This document shows, one piece after another, positions 32,201 to 47,200 of a stretch of 64,000 nucleotides of DNA. The stretch is taken from assembly GCA_027574665.1 (NCBI GenBank), contig CM050648.1, forward strand, positions 138,880,175 through 138,944,174. Direction: 5' to 3'. The notes below the pieces were generated by a model. The model searched no databases. It was given only the letters and a program-made list of their open reading frames with translations, and had not been told where the DNA came from. Both the position numbers and the translations under genes were made by a program. The first letter of the stretch is position 1. Every line of letters starts with the position of its first letter. This DNA comes from Rhynochetos jubatus (Eukaryota; Chordata; Aves; Eurypygiformes; Rhynochetidae).

Positions 32201-35200
32201 GGGCGGCTGTGCAGTAAATTTTACTAGACTTGGACTGTATGTGTTGGAAGAGAGAAGGCGTAACAATTCTCCAGCTTCAGTCTCATCTGCTAGGGGCTTG
32301 CTACAACAAAGCGCTGCAAGGCTGGACATAGTTCTGCACCAGTCAAAGCAATTCTGGTGAGGAGGCGAGGTTACTGTTTGCTACGAGGAGGAAAAGAACA
32401 GAGAACCACGAGAGGATCACCAGGCCCGCAGCAGAAGTTGGGTTTAACACGAGAACCGAGCCCTTACCTTTGCAAGATTCTCCGTGAAGACGTTTTGTAT
32501 GATCTTAGACTGTACCGGCCCCGGGCAGATGTTGATAATGCTTATCTCAGGGTAGTCGGTCAGCTCAGTCCGCAGAGAATTAAAAAACCCCTAGAAGAAA
32601 AGACGACGGTCATCTTCCTCGGCCACCTTTCCGCGTGCAGCAAGGTCTAACTGACCACCTACTTCTGTACTCATTCTGCGCTGTAAAGGTATTCCACTAA
32701 AGGCGATTCCTGCAAATTCCTTTGATTTTTTACATCCAATGGCTAATTTAAAAATGTATCTGCATCGATACATAAATCCCCGAGGAACCTGTCCTTGACT
32801 TCTCAAACGCACACTGATTTCTCCGAACTACGCGCCCGTTCCGCTGTCTCGGTACTGGGGACGAGCCTCACGGTTCTGGCAGTGGAAGTGCCACCAGCTG
32901 TAGGAACTGAGTACCGTGGAGACTATCCGGGTGAATTGCTCTTGGTGGCGAGACTGAAGATTGTAAATTGCTTCCCTGGAGTAAGTGGCTCTGGTTTTAT
33001 ATAAGAGGAGGAAACCTTGATTTTATTACCCCCTGATATTTTAGGGGGTAATTCTGCACCACTGAATTCACTGCAGCGTTTGAAATGGGCATCCACGGAG
33101 ACATAAATCTGCTTTCAGCTCAGGAATATGCTGCCAGTGTGTCTGAGTTAAACTATCATTACAAAAGCTGCAAGGATTTCTTTTCTTTAAGCTGACAGGC
33201 TACAAGTTTTCTTAGTCTTTGTAGCAATTCACATTTAGACAGCGACTATTACGGGGGAACACGACGGATTCCAGAAGGTGCTTCCAACCAAAATCGCTGC
33301 TCAAGCTGCTGCACTACAGAGCTGTGATTTAGCCAACACCATATCAAGTCTTATCTTTGACCTGGTTACTAACAGTCCCCGGTAGTTATTCCAACACGTA
33401 ATTGTGTGTCACAACAGGGAGCACAGGCTGATAAACTTCTCCCACTGTAGTAAAAACTTGTAATTTGTACTCCCACCAGCTTGGGGAGAGGGCTGGCTGA
33501 GCCGGAGCTCTGAGCTGAACCGCAGCACGGGGCTCACCACCCAGCTATGCTCCTGGGATGACGCCGGAGTCCGCCGGGGCAACCCACTAAAGCCGGGCAA
33601 TGCCACGCACGCCAGCGCACACCTGGGGCCGAGAACACGGGCTCTCGTTTCCCAGTTGCTGGTGACTCATCCCAGCTTACAGACCGCATACACGCTTTGC
33701 AGTTCGGTTCTGTAAAAACACTGACCAGGTATGTAAAGTTATAAATACCTGCAGGCCCCGTATCTAGTACCAGATCTCCACAGCATGTTATCAAAGCCCG
33801 GAGATGCGTAACTTCTGGAGGAGTAAGTTCTACCACTAAGGACAATACATGGCCAGAAGCCTGTTCCTGGACACATCTCAGATCTACCAACCATCCGGCT
33901 GGTTTGGATTAAAATCCCGGGCCCTCCCCTGGATCACCGCCTGCCCTGAGAAGAGCCTCCTCCGCCCCAGTGCACACCTTCCCACGTGGCACCAACAGGG
34001 CTGTGTTTATCCACTACCCCAGGCCCATGCCACAGCCCAGACCCACACTTCCCGCATCTCCTCCTTTCCCCGAGGGGCCCTGAGCCCCCTCAGAAGAGCC
34101 CCTTCACCCCCAAGCTCTGCAGTCCTGTCACAGAGTCATGCCGGCAGTCCAGCTGAGGAAAAAGTAACCCGTAAAAAGACACCAGACCCCAGAGGGGAGA
34201 AGGTGGCAGCACGTCATGAGCGTGGCTGCCTGGGTGAGGTGGGAGTGCTCCGTGTACACGAGTGCTTTGTACCCCAATCACTCAGCAATGACGGGAAGCC
34301 CAGGCTCTCCGAGGGAGAGCAGCCTATGCAGCTGTCCTCCTCTGGGCAAGCCTCATTCCAGGAAGATCTTGGAACACAGGTTGATACATGCTGGGCAAAC
34401 ACAACAGGAAAAGCATCACTTTAGGCTTAGTCTCACATTTTACCTGCCCTATCTCTAGCCATTTCATCTTGGTCATCGTCAGAGCTGGGCTACTGGGCTA
34501 CCTGAAGAGGGCTGCCGTTCCGACAGGCGCCCTTCACTGGTGAAGTCTGAGATTTCAAAAAAGCTTTGCTATGCTTGGGGGTTTCACGCCCTCATCCAGC
34601 CCTAACTCAGGCTGACAGGAGACTCCCTGACGGGGTTTTTTTGAAATCTGCCTTGCAAACCCCATGCTTTAACACCCGCAGTTAGCCTCTGCACAGCTAC
34701 TGTGAACGAAACGAGAGGGCGTTTGGAGTCCGGCCTGGTTATCGAGCAGAGGCAGAAGCTAACAAAGACATAAGCAGTTCTGTTAGCTAATATTTAATTA
34801 ATCCAAAAATTTTATTAAACGATGCCTTTAAAGCTTTTTCCATGTTCTCCTTCTTATCACAAGATTCAGAGTTCTGAGAATTTTCAAAACAACACGTGAA
34901 TTCCTTGTGCTCTGCAACTAATGAGCCATGCTCAGACCAGCTACGCCACACCCAAAAGATAATTCAACGGAATGGACGCTTAACAAATAAAGGAGCATAA
35001 AGGGAGTTCATGAATCACAGGATTGTTTGGGTTGGAAGGGACCTTAAAGCCCATCCAGTTCCAACCCCCCTGCCATGGGCAGGGACACCCTCCACTAGAC
35101 CAGGTTGCTCCAAGCCTCATCCAGCCTGGCCTTGGACACTCCCAGGGATGGGGCATCCACAGCTTCTCTGGGCAACTTCTCTCATGCTTCTGCTCATTGC

Positions 35201-38200
35201 GTTCTTCTAATTTAAATCTACTAGACTTCAGCCAAAAACTGGCCTCTGATGGGCAATTTCATCGCTGTCACTCGAATGAAGAGCAGCAGAAAACGGAAAC
35301 CTTTTTATTAGCAGGGACCTGTCACTGTCTACTACATCTTTGCTCTTTCAAGTGTCCAGTGGCTTTGCAGCATCAGTCACTCGTTACATTTTTGGTGGTG
35401 GTGGTCAAATTGTCACAAAGAGATTGACCCCACAGCTTAAACGAAGTTAGTTATTCTGTGAATGTGCTTAAACGCAGCAGGGAGTAAGCTTGCTGACCTG
35501 AGCAACGGCTGGCTGAACCGTCACTGCGCACCGCTGAAGTTTATTTTACTGAGATCAAACCGTGCATTAGCAGAAGTCGTACGGTGGTGAAAGACGGCTG
35601 TGTCTGAATCAAAGATTCCTCAATGATATGGCCATTCTTTTTTCCCCAGAAACTTTTCTGAGCTCTTTTTTTATGCTTTTCTACACAAGTGAGACGACTT
35701 TCAAGAACCCTTTCCAAGCAATATTGCAATCCAAGTCTTACGCAGAAGAGAACTTCGGAAGACACGAAGAGCTGCCAGTGCCAGCACAGCACAACTCAGA
35801 CCTGTTGGGAAGATCCGTGCAGATGTTCCCAGCCAGGTCAGGAATTCTCGTTTCTGAGTAGTCTGCCTTACCGTTCACTGTTCTCGCTTTCCTGTCCTCA
35901 AGATTTCCTGTGGTCTTGAAACCCTCGCCAGTGACTTTTCCTCCCTAACTGAATTAAGATGAGAACATGAGGGCTTCTCTATGCAGCAGAATAATCCCCC
36001 GATGTAGGTACTCCTTCATCTGAAGGCCAGAGGCCAAGGTCTTGTGTTTCACACTGGAATTTAACTACGTAGTGGTTAGGCCCAACTAACGTGATGTGTG
36101 AATTTTACTGAGGAAAATTAACCAACACTGGGAACTGAGATATTCCACATCTCAGAGCGAATCAATTTTAAATGACTTCCAAAACCTGAGGAAGTTACAC
36201 GTGCTGTGTGAATTTCAGGTGTGACTTTGTCTTTTCGGCACAGAGTGAGATCCTCTGCTACAGCACTAACTGATGCCGGTCTGCTACACAAGCAGGACAA
36301 GGAGCCGCTGGAGAGGGTCCAGCCAGGGCCACTGCGATGATGAAGGGCCTGGAGCACCTTCCATCTGAGGAGAGGCTGAGAGAGCTGGGGCTGTTCAGCT
36401 GGAGAAGAGGAGGCTGAGGGGGGATCTTATCAATGCTTATCAATATCTAAAGGGTGGGTGTCAGGAGGATGGGGCCAGGCTCTTCTCAGTGGCGTCCAGG
36501 GACAGGACTGGGGGCAGTGGCCATCAACTGGAAAACAGAAGGTTCAGCCTGACCATGAGGAAACCCTTCTTCCCTGTGAGGGTGCCAGAGCACTGGGACA
36601 GGCTGCCCAGAGAGGTGGGGGAGTCTCCTTCCCTGGAGACTTTCCAAAGCCGCCTGTGCTTGTTCCTGTGTGATCTGCTCTGGGTGATCCTGCTCTGGCA
36701 GAGGGGTTGGACTAGATGATCTCTAGAGGTCCCTTCCAACCCCCACCACTCTGAATCTGTGAAGACTTAATTAACCTCCGAAATGTAACTTACCTGGAGA
36801 GCATGCTTGCTGGCACAGTATCCAGAGGCAAGAGGAGCTCCCATGATGCCCATCACGCTGCTCACAGTAACAATCTTTCCTTTCTTCCTTTGGATCATAT
36901 GATTCAGGACATGTTTCGTTAAAGAGATTGTACCTAGGTAGTTGAGTTCGATTATGGCACTGTAGACATCCAGGTTTGTATCCACAAACAGAGAGCGTTG
37001 GGAACGTCCACCGTTGTTGACCAAAACATCAATCTCGGGAAAAGATGCAATGATAAATGAATATATCACATTTCCTTTAGTACTGGCACTTCCTCGGGCA
37101 GCTGTTAACTGACTGTTCCCTTCCCTCTGGTGCCGTCTCTGCCGCAAACAAGGTGTATCGGCTGCTGAAGCAGTTTCAGCAGTCGCTCTCCCCCGCTAGA
37201 CTTCCCCTTTGAACTGAGGGCTGGCTAATTCTGAGCTGAGTCAACACAGCAGGAACACAGTGTTTGGTGCCAAACAAGGTTAGCTCCTAGTACAGGCGCG
37301 CTGGCAGCTGGGAAGTTGTTTTCCACACGTCATTTTTTTAACCCTACTGCACTGTAGCAAGTAACACCTATTGCTTAGGTCCTGCAAGGTGACCTCCGGA
37401 AAATAGGTTTTGTGCAAAACCAGACACCAACCAGGGCGAGGAGCAGAAGAAACAAATCCGGTACCAGTAATGTCACTGTGAAACCAAAACATCAAAGGAC
37501 TAAAGGCCTCGCTCGAAGCTGCGCACGCTGCAGTTAGATCTCCCTGCTCGTGCTGTAGATCCGTACTCTGGACCGGCAATTAGAAAACCACGCACAGAGC
37601 AAGGAAAGCAATTGTGCCTGCTGTCCAGTTTTGTCCCATATGGCCCTGAGCCCGAGTTACAAAGTAAAGGTTCTGACTTTCACACACAATTTTAAGCCCC
37701 AGATGTACAGCTGAGGATTCCTCCAGCTGATCCCAAAAGACAGTGACATCAAAGAAATGAATTTTTAGTGATTATTTGTTCATCGATGCAGCTCTGCCAA
37801 GCCTGCTGAAACCCAGAAGCAAGCAGCAGAAGGGATGAGAATTCAGGTACTCTTTGGCACGTCCGATACCGCAGTTTAAGCAAGATGTAGACACTGGTGA
37901 ATTTACCATCTGATAGAACAAATGTGAAATATGAAGATAAACGCAGGGGTAGGAGATAGAGAAGACAGAAGTTCAACCCCGGAAGCACACCTTACCTTGC
38001 CAAAATGCCTAAGAACGCTGTTGGTTGCAGCTTCGTGAGAGCTTCTGTCAGTCAGGTCGAGGCGCAGAACAAGGATATCTTTTTCACTCAAGTTGCTAAT
38101 CTCTAGAAAAATACCATAAAGTCAATGGGAACAAGTAAGATGCTGAGATAACACCTGGGGGAAACGTAATGTGCATTTAAACACCACATTTTCACTGGAA

Positions 38201-41200
38201 GACACCAAGGAACCATAACATTAAGCTGGAATTAAAAAGCTTGCTTTGTTATCATTTTGATCTCCATTTTTAACCAGTTCCTACCAGGTCTTTCTTTTCT
38301 GATCATTATGGTCTTGCTTGTGAAAGCCTTGCCTAACTTACTAAACAGACTTGTGTAGCACAACGTAGACAATTCAGTTCTCCAAATAAATTGCCGTCGT
38401 TGGGAGTAACATGCAACAGGCTTGTTTGATACTGAGATTTGTCACTGAGCCACTCAGGAGCACAGCGTGTTGGCAGCCGTAACGCTTGGCTCGTACGCCA
38501 ACCGGGCCAGTACGTGTATTCCCGACAACAGGACCAGTACGATTTAGGCCCAAACCCACCGCGTACGTACAGGAGTAGCTAGGAGGCGAAGCCTAGAGAA
38601 GCGAGATTATTGGAGGCGGGAGAGGGAGAAGGGGTTTGTTTAACTGACAGCTTTTAATATATCCATCTCCTGAAATAAAAGTCAGCTGTCACCCGGGTCA
38701 AGCCTTCATGCCGACTGTCTCCACCACTGTCTCTTCGGAACAACTGACCTTTTCCATAGAAAGTATTCCTTGAGCAGCCTTTTGTTACCCTGGGGTTCTG
38801 GGGCAGATGACTCGCAAAAATAAAATATTCAGTCTTCATCTTTTCAGGGTTTTTTAACTACATATTTTACTTTATTTATATGAGTTTGATAGTGCTACTT
38901 TTTGCTTCTAAACTGATTCCTAGCCACAGCTAAGTGTACCTGCTCCCCTTTAACCAGCTGTACTCTTTAGACAGCCTACGGCTCCGATGTTCTAATTACT
39001 GCTTCTTGCATACACAGCTGAGGTTGAACTTTGTCTTCACAGTGATGTCCAAATAAATGTTACTTAAATCCATAAGTTGCCTCTGTTCAAAGGTCACTAG
39101 TATTTAGGCTGCTGGTTAAATAAACCCATCTCTCTGGTTTAGAGCTAGCAGTTATTTCCATGTATCGCTCCCTCCAACCTCTCCATGTCATCCAGGACAG
39201 CAGTAAGATCCCTGTGGTATGAACTACCCTCTCTGAGACACACCTCTACCTCATGCTCCTTCAAGCAGATCTGCACAGCTGAAGCCTGCTGAGAAGTGGA
39301 GCGTTTCTGCTGTGGATTAACAACACCCCATGGCCACCCCAGCCAAGACAGCTACATGGGGAGGAAAGACAAAAGCAGAGGAAGAGACACAGAGTGCCGA
39401 TAAGGACGAAAGTGTTCTTTCCACCCCTCAAAGCACTCAGACCGTACATCTCTGTCAGCCTCCTCACTTCTTCTCTAGGGTGAGGAATCCTGAGTCAATC
39501 CTCAAACAGCTTTTATGAAACTCCAGACATTCTTGTTACCCTTTTCCCAAACTTCTTCTACCGTTCACCCATCCCCTTGCTGTTGCAGATGACCGGAACT
39601 GTGCCCAGTGCTGAAGGCAGGTACATGTCCCAGTTTGTACACTGTCAGAACGATGTTCTCCATTCCTTTTACTAACAACCCCTAAAATACTTCCTTTTTG
39701 GCCACTACCAAAGTGATGTTTTCAAGGGAACAATTATGATGACCCAGAAAAACGCTTGCTCCCAAGTGAACCTTCGTTCAGAGTCCATCGTTTGACACAA
39801 CTGCTAACGTACATTAGTTAACATCCTGTAGTGAAGCGTCTCCAGCTGCAAAGCGAATGGCACGTGGCCACCAGCATTCGGATGCAGCGTATCTGAAACG
39901 GAGTGCTCAAAGCCCTGTCTACCCAGAGTCTACCCAGAACAAAGGCCGCTTTCACGCAGCCGTGTGTATTTTCCGGAGGTCTTTTCAAGTCTCCTCCCAC
40001 CGCAGCTTTACAGCGCATGGCTTCTCATGGCGCAGGTCTGCTGACTGACGTTTTTCTTTCCAACTGATCACGGGCTGCCTCTTCCCTTGTGATGTTTCAT
40101 TAAGTTCTAGATACTTTTTAACTAAAAACGTGGTGCAATCACCCAAAGCCAACTTTTTTGAAAGACCGCCGTGTAAGTAGTAGAACAATACTCTGTTAGA
40201 ACATCCAGTACATACCTCCTTCCCCTAGAATCCCAGAGGCTTTCAGATCAACTCCCTTCAGCACATGTTCCTCCAAGACAGCAGTTTCTCATAACCTGAT
40301 AAACACTATTACTCAGCATAAATCCTTTGTTTTCCAGCTCTTCACCATTTCCTCTTCTACCTTTTATTTCTATCTCCTCTGATGCCCTTTAACAGAACGT
40401 GGGCTTTCAGCAGAGGCTGGACAACATATTTGAGCTGTACCAAACCAAGAAACACCGCCCCATGCCCCAGTTTACTTTTTTTGTTTTTTAGGGCTTTGGA
40501 GAGCAAACAGCCTCCAACATCACTGGTGAATTCACCTCGTTGCAGAGTGGTTGGGGAATCGAGAAGCCACTTACAAGAACTGTGTAGTTATACAAGTTGT
40601 TTTCTCTCCCTCCTGCGGAGTGCAATGAAGCGTTGAGCTGGCATGTGCATGACTCAACAGGTATTGCCACAGCTCTGACAGTACTTTCCTCCTCTCTCTC
40701 CTTCAGCTTTTAAGCAGTGTAGAATGCATAAACGTGTATCACAGGGTGGTGCCTCTAAATTCTGAACATGATACCTGTGCTTGTTTCTGACATTAATATG
40801 CAAATTACCTAGCGAAGTCGCTGCTGCGTATAGCATCTGCAAGCAGGCATGTTAAAGCCAATTAGCTCCAATTATGCCATATAATCCAGCCGAATTCAAG
40901 TTGATGTTGCATGTTGCAGCTCAATCTTAATCCATCCCACGCTACTCAAAGCCCTACAGAATACTCCTGAACTCAACTGCACAGAGAAAACATGGAGGTG
41001 GAAGCACATGGACCCACTGCCCAAGCACGCAGGGATGGAATCGGGAAGATCAACGCTCAGACGGAGTTGAAACTGGTGGGGAATGTGAAAGGCAATAAGG
41101 GCTTCACAGGTACAGCACCAACAAAAGGGAGACCAAAGAGAGCGCGAGCTCACTGCTAAATAGGGATGGCGATGACGTGACGGAGGGCACAGAAAAACAC

Positions 41201-44200
41201 AAGTTACTCATTGCCGCCTTTGCCTCAGTCTTCATTGGCAAGATCTCCTCTTGGGTCTCCCACGCTCCTGAGGTTAGACTCTGGCGGAAAGAAACACTAC
41301 CCGTGTCAGAGGAAGACCGAGTTAGGGACGAACAGCACCTACAAGTGGGGCAATATGTACATCCAAGGTTTACAAGAGCTGGCCAGTGTCTCACAGTCTG
41401 GAAGGCACTTGGTAAGTGGACCCAGTGACTGGAGAAACACAAATGTCACACAGCCTAACCTCGATCCTTGGGAAAATAATGTGGCAATTCCTCCTGAAAG
41501 CAATTTCCAAGTACACAAAGGACAAGGAGGTGACTAGGAAAAGCCAGCTTAGATCTAGCATGGGCATATGTTGCCTGACCATCTTAGTTGCTTTTTGCTG
41601 AGATGACTGGCTCTGTGGACAAGGAGAGAGCAGTGGGTGTTGTTTACCTTGACTATGTAGCTTGCTTCGCTGTCTCCCATAGCGTCCTTGAAGCTGCACT
41701 GGGGAAAATGAGGGGTCCATCTGAGTGGATTACAATGCAAGTGCAAAACAGGCTGGGTCACTGGACCCGAAGAATAACAACCAGCCGTTCAAAGTCTAAC
41801 TGGTGGCCAGTTGAAAGCGGTATCCTCCCAGAAGCAAGATCTTTTAATATCTTCATTAATGACCCAGATGATAGGACAAAACACAGGTTTTCAGCAAATT
41901 CTGCGTTAACATAAAGTTCAAAGGAGCAGTTGCCATGCCGGAGGGAAGGACTGCCATTCAGAGGCATTTTAACAAGCTGGAAGAACAGTCTGACAAAACT
42001 CATTAAGCTCAACACAGCCACATGCAAAATTTCACACCTGGGACAGAACAGTGCTGTGCAGTCCTGCAGGCCAACGTCCTCAAGGCTAGGTATCAGCTTC
42101 CTAAGTAAGCTGGGTTTACATGGCCTTGAGAGAAGAAGGGTAAGAGGGCCCAATTACTCTCTTCCACTACTTAAAGGCTGGCTATAGAAAACATGGAGCA
42201 AGTATGTTACTGAAGGTTTCCAATATTCCCACTAATCTGGCCTGTGGTTAAAATGAAGTTCAGTAGCGTACACTCACAAAGCACATGGCTACCTGAGACT
42301 TTAAAGCTGGTATATACCACAGCTAAGACATTCACAGGGTCACTTCAAGCTGTCAGAGGCAAAAATTGTCTTAGATAAATCTGTACTTTCAGTTCACATC
42401 AACTGAAATAATATTTCTGATTATTCCTTAGCACATCCCACACTCACACTTGCCTGAAAATGGATATCCAGGATTATGGCTCCTGCCAGCCTATCTAGTG
42501 TTACCAGTTTTGCAACGGCAACAAACAGCGACAGACGCAAGCGTAGTTGAATACTTTTACTGACTGCGAAACGTTGCGTCATACAACACTGGGATCTTGC
42601 CATGATTACCACTTAGCCACGCTGTCATTTTATGTCCCTCGCTTCTTTTTGAAGACATCTATTTACGTGGCTGCTTTTTTGAAGCATCAGAAAATAAAGA
42701 GTGGCGTGTTTTTGAAAGCTCCTCGACAGATTTTCAGAGTAGCACACCGCTACGTTTAGATTTCTAAATGCTGAGGTGCTAACCCAAGACAAACATTTCA
42801 CCGTTCACGGGCACTCATTCCAAGTAGACTGTGGACATTCTATCCACACTACTAGGAGTGAACTGTCAGTGTGATAATATACTCAGTATGAAATACTGCG
42901 TACTGAGCCACGGAGGATAAATAGTCTGAAAGAGGCGTAACATTAATCATGTTCAAAACTGCTGTTTATCGTCGTGAATTAACTGTCTACCCCTCTGGCT
43001 GCCAAGCCAGAGAACAGGAGGGAAAAGAGAAACAGGAGGAACATGGCCAGACTACTGCTCAGCAGGCATACAAAAGACAACTAAAATATAGTTCAACATG
43101 CTGCTTCACATCTGTTCTTCTTGATCTACAGGAGATCCTTTCCTGCACTAGCTCAGAACAACTTTTTCTGAACATTTCTATTCGTTCCTTTTCCAAAGAG
43201 GAAAGTCAGTTGTGAGTCTGACTGTAACACGCACAGAGCTGAAGGAAGAGGACTTCTCAGTAGCATGCAGCGACATGGTTTGGTTCTTAACAGGATGACA
43301 CATACCCCTCCGATTGTTTCCTCTGTGGCCCACAGTGTTTACTCCTTTTCTTAATCTCATATCTTACAATTGATAACGAGATTTTGAGGTAACACTGGCT
43401 TATGAAGGAGCTCATAATGCAGGTCTAACACAAAGGCTTCTCATTCACAAACAGAAAACGCCAGCTTCGAACAAACAGTGAAGCTACGTGCAAAGTTTAC
43501 TTTCATCACAAAATTTATTCCTGTGATCTGTGGGTTAGTATTTCTGCGGCAACTCCATCACAGCAACAGTGGAACTGCTGACATGAAGCAGTAAGTTCTA
43601 CTTACGAAGGCATTTCTTTTTCACTCTTTCCAGCTCATCCTCTCTTCTTGCTGAGATGGCAAGCAAGGCTCCTATCTTTGATAGCTGGTAAGCCAATTCT
43701 TCTCCGATTCCACTGGAAGCTCCTGTCACCCAGACAACCTTGCCACGCAGTTCATTTTCTATCAAAAGAATCAAGACAGCAGTTCACACATTGCCAATGC
43801 TAGATAAAGAGTCACCGCAGGGGTATAATCTGATGTTTTTAAGAAATATGCTCGTTTTGGGGGGCTATTACAAAATCCTGACTTCTTTGGGTTTTGGTCA
43901 CGTGCAGTTGTGAAATCGTTCATAGCTGTTCTGTTGACACTTGAACTTTGTTCCAAGGCTAATCTGAATAAACACTGATTATCTACCTGATGGAAGAAAT
44001 TTGATTGCGTTTCTGCAAGCCATCCACACGTAGCATTCCCACTCACCTCATCAAAAAGTGCTTCAGAGGAAAAGGGAGAAGAGAATTCTTGGAAATTATA
44101 GGAAAAAGTTACACAAACATTTTATTTCACACAAACACAAACAAAAGCCTAAGCAAACCTTTCCCAATAACGTTCTAGCTCAAAAATATTCCTAATTGCC

Positions 44201-47200
44201 GACAGAAGAAAATTCTCTGAACAAAGACAGCGAATCGTAAGAAACCAAATGGGTGTTCATCCCCTTTGTTTTGTGTCTGATGCAGGTTGATTCCTGCACT
44301 GGACAGAGTACAGTACACAGAGTTCCCGAGGTGTAAGCTCATGTGTGATTTCCCGTGTACTCATAGTTCCTGCCCAGGCACGCTTTTTTAACCTGTAGTG
44401 AAAATAATAGCGTCTTACTCCTTTTACTCCTCTACTTACATCTGTTCCCCCTTGTTTGCAGTCATCCCCATCCGCGCTCCATCATACACCTGTGTGCTGG
44501 GGAAAGGCTTAGCTTTCCAGACATATGCAGAATCATCAAATACAACAGATGGATGAAAGTCACCCATTTAATTCTAGAACATGATCTAAGGATGATTGAT
44601 CACCAGTATCAGAGCACTTTCCAGAACGTATCATTGCCTAACACTTGTACGTATTCTTCGAGATTAGCCTTAGTATTAGTCTCAGTGAAAATCTGACTCA
44701 AGTACTCGGAGCACTGCTGAGGGCAGCTTTCCTTCTACTAAGTTTGTAGAGAGGAGTATTCCAACAATACAATTTCTAGCCAACCAAGAAAGCCTCCGTG
44801 GTGTAATTGAAACTGCAGAGCCAAATGCAGTTCCTGAGACTTAAAGCCAGTTCTATTCTGAAAAAGGCCAGGATAGCATTTTTCAGCTCACTGAAACTTA
44901 CCCACTCATTTAATTTAGCAATGGTACTTCTTTTTCACCGCAGCCAGTGGTTGGGACTGCTTTTACTTCCTGCTTACTTCAGTATCAGTTCCTGGTTCTC
45001 TCTACACCACGCTGCATTTCCAGTTTCTACTTCGAGTCTTAATGATATAAATCCCACAAGGAGATCAGCACCAAACTCTTCCACCCTCCTAATAAGAGCT
45101 CAGAGCGCTCAAAACTGACTACCAGAGAGCCCAGCCTGAGTCTCTGGGACTGGCAGTGAGTATTCTTTGTCTTTTTTTTAAGACAAATGTATTTCAGTCG
45201 AAGAAAAACCCCTCCTAAACCCAAGCTTTGGTGGGTTTGGGTTGTTTGGGTATTTTGATTTCTCTTAAAAACAATAACAACGACAGAAACATCAGGCAAT
45301 TTCCAAAGCAGAGATGTATTCTAAGGTTATAAACTTGGGAGGTAGAAAGGGGTGTTGCTGAAGTTGTAAGAATAACCACTGTATTGACCACTATACCAAA
45401 TGTCTGCTGACTGTAAAGCCATTCAGACTCTTTTCCTGCAGTGTTATTCCAAGGTTACCAATTCACTGAATTAACCACAAGAAATATGGGAGTTCTTCTT
45501 TCCTATAACATTTTGGGGGGGTGGGGTGGAAAACCTGTGCAGACAAACACTACACGAACAAAAGAACACATGGACACACTTTCAACCCTGCTTACCACAT
45601 GCATCTCCTCTTGCTACTGAAAACAATTCCGCTTCCTCCTACCACTTAGTTTCCCTGATCCCAACCTGTCTTGGGCAGCTTCACTGCAGTTATTCAGGAT
45701 CTTGTTCTGTGGACAGAATAATGAGTTGAGATAAGGCAAGTTTTCCACTGATTCCTCAGTGCTGATAGTTACCAAGCACTGAGCTACTGGGAGTTAACAT
45801 AATGGAAAACCCAGCTCAAATGCTGTTGTAGAACAAGTATCAAACCACCAGCTTGTCCTAGAATACATGTCCTGTTGTTACTGGAAATAAGGTTAAAAAT
45901 TAACCATACCAAATTAAAAGAATAAGGGCAGATTATACTCTTACTAACCATTACCTGCTGTGTTACAAGGCGTAACAAACGAGCGGTTGAACACAGCAGT
46001 ACTGCAAGGAATCCAAGGACTGGTTTTGTCGCTCTATTTAGGTTTTATCCCCAACATTTTATAGCTCCTATGGCACAACGTTGCCCTGTCATTTTATTCA
46101 TGACAAAAAAAAAATGGGGTGAGGAGGTTTAAAGCAGAACATCCTCCCCACACCCCTACAGAATCACACCAGTATTCCCAGTTTTAAGACTGGGCTTTCA
46201 GATACGCAGGCTTTCATACATAACAGGATCCTCCTTAGGCTGATAATATCACGCTGCCCGTGTAAAACACACCGTTTGGCGCGGCTGCTGTTCAGCCAAT
46301 GAAACACAACACGTAAGGAAAGGCATCCAGCACCCAGTAACCTTTGTCTCCCAACCACACATATTTAGAAGATGCAAAACAATCCAACACCTGCCAATGA
46401 CAAAATCCACAAGTGATTTCTCCCTATAGAATTGGATCATTGAAATGGAACTGATCTCACCTCTATAGTTACCTTCGTAATTATAGTTTACAGCACAAGA
46501 GGAAGAACATATGAGATCACTCTGCTTTCTTGTAGGTATTTTTACCTCCAAAAACTTCGACATCTGTAATAATGTTGTAAAAGCAATAACACAATATAAT
46601 GACTGCAAGAGTGACAGCTCTAATAACAGCTTTAAATCAAAATCAACGGTATTTTCCACGGGATCCACACATTACTTACCTAGGCACGCTGCAGTAAGTG
46701 CACAATATGGGGAGGAGGAAGAACAAAGGGGGAACTTATTTAGAGAAACACCTTTTCTAGTGTTTGCCCCTTCCGTTTTCCAACCTGAACCGTTAGGATC
46801 AGGACTGTGGCACCCCACCCCACACGTATGTATGACTGAAGTACCAGCAAAATGCCACTTAAATGCTCCCATTTCAGCTCCGTATTTTAGTTAATCACAA
46901 GCACTGAGGCTGGGGAGCAGGGGTGGGGGGAAGAGCAAAACACAGCTCTCTGCAAAGGAGCTTATGTTAACAAAATTCTGCCTGGTTCTTCTTACATGTT
47001 GAAACAATTACATCAGAAAATTACTACATTGCTCTTTATATGGGAACTCTGAGAGATGTTAAAAGGTTTCCAGGCTTCCAATAAGACTGAAGGCTACATT
47101 CAAATAACACTGTGTCTACCTGAGAGCTCCTACATCTTGATGTACATTGCACATAGCCCCCTCAGGACAAAGCCTCAGTTCTTCTTGTATCAGTCAAGGT

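Larger units (their letters stand above)
32591..36793 (-). other. DHRS7 intron 4 with two CR1 copies and a hairpin
   Basis: 4203 bp. It holds a perfect 10-bp inverted repeat (33025-33052), a CR1 3' end (35014-35178), and a CR1 that ends only about 30 bp from the exon 4 donor (36290-36762). Confidence 0.75.
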
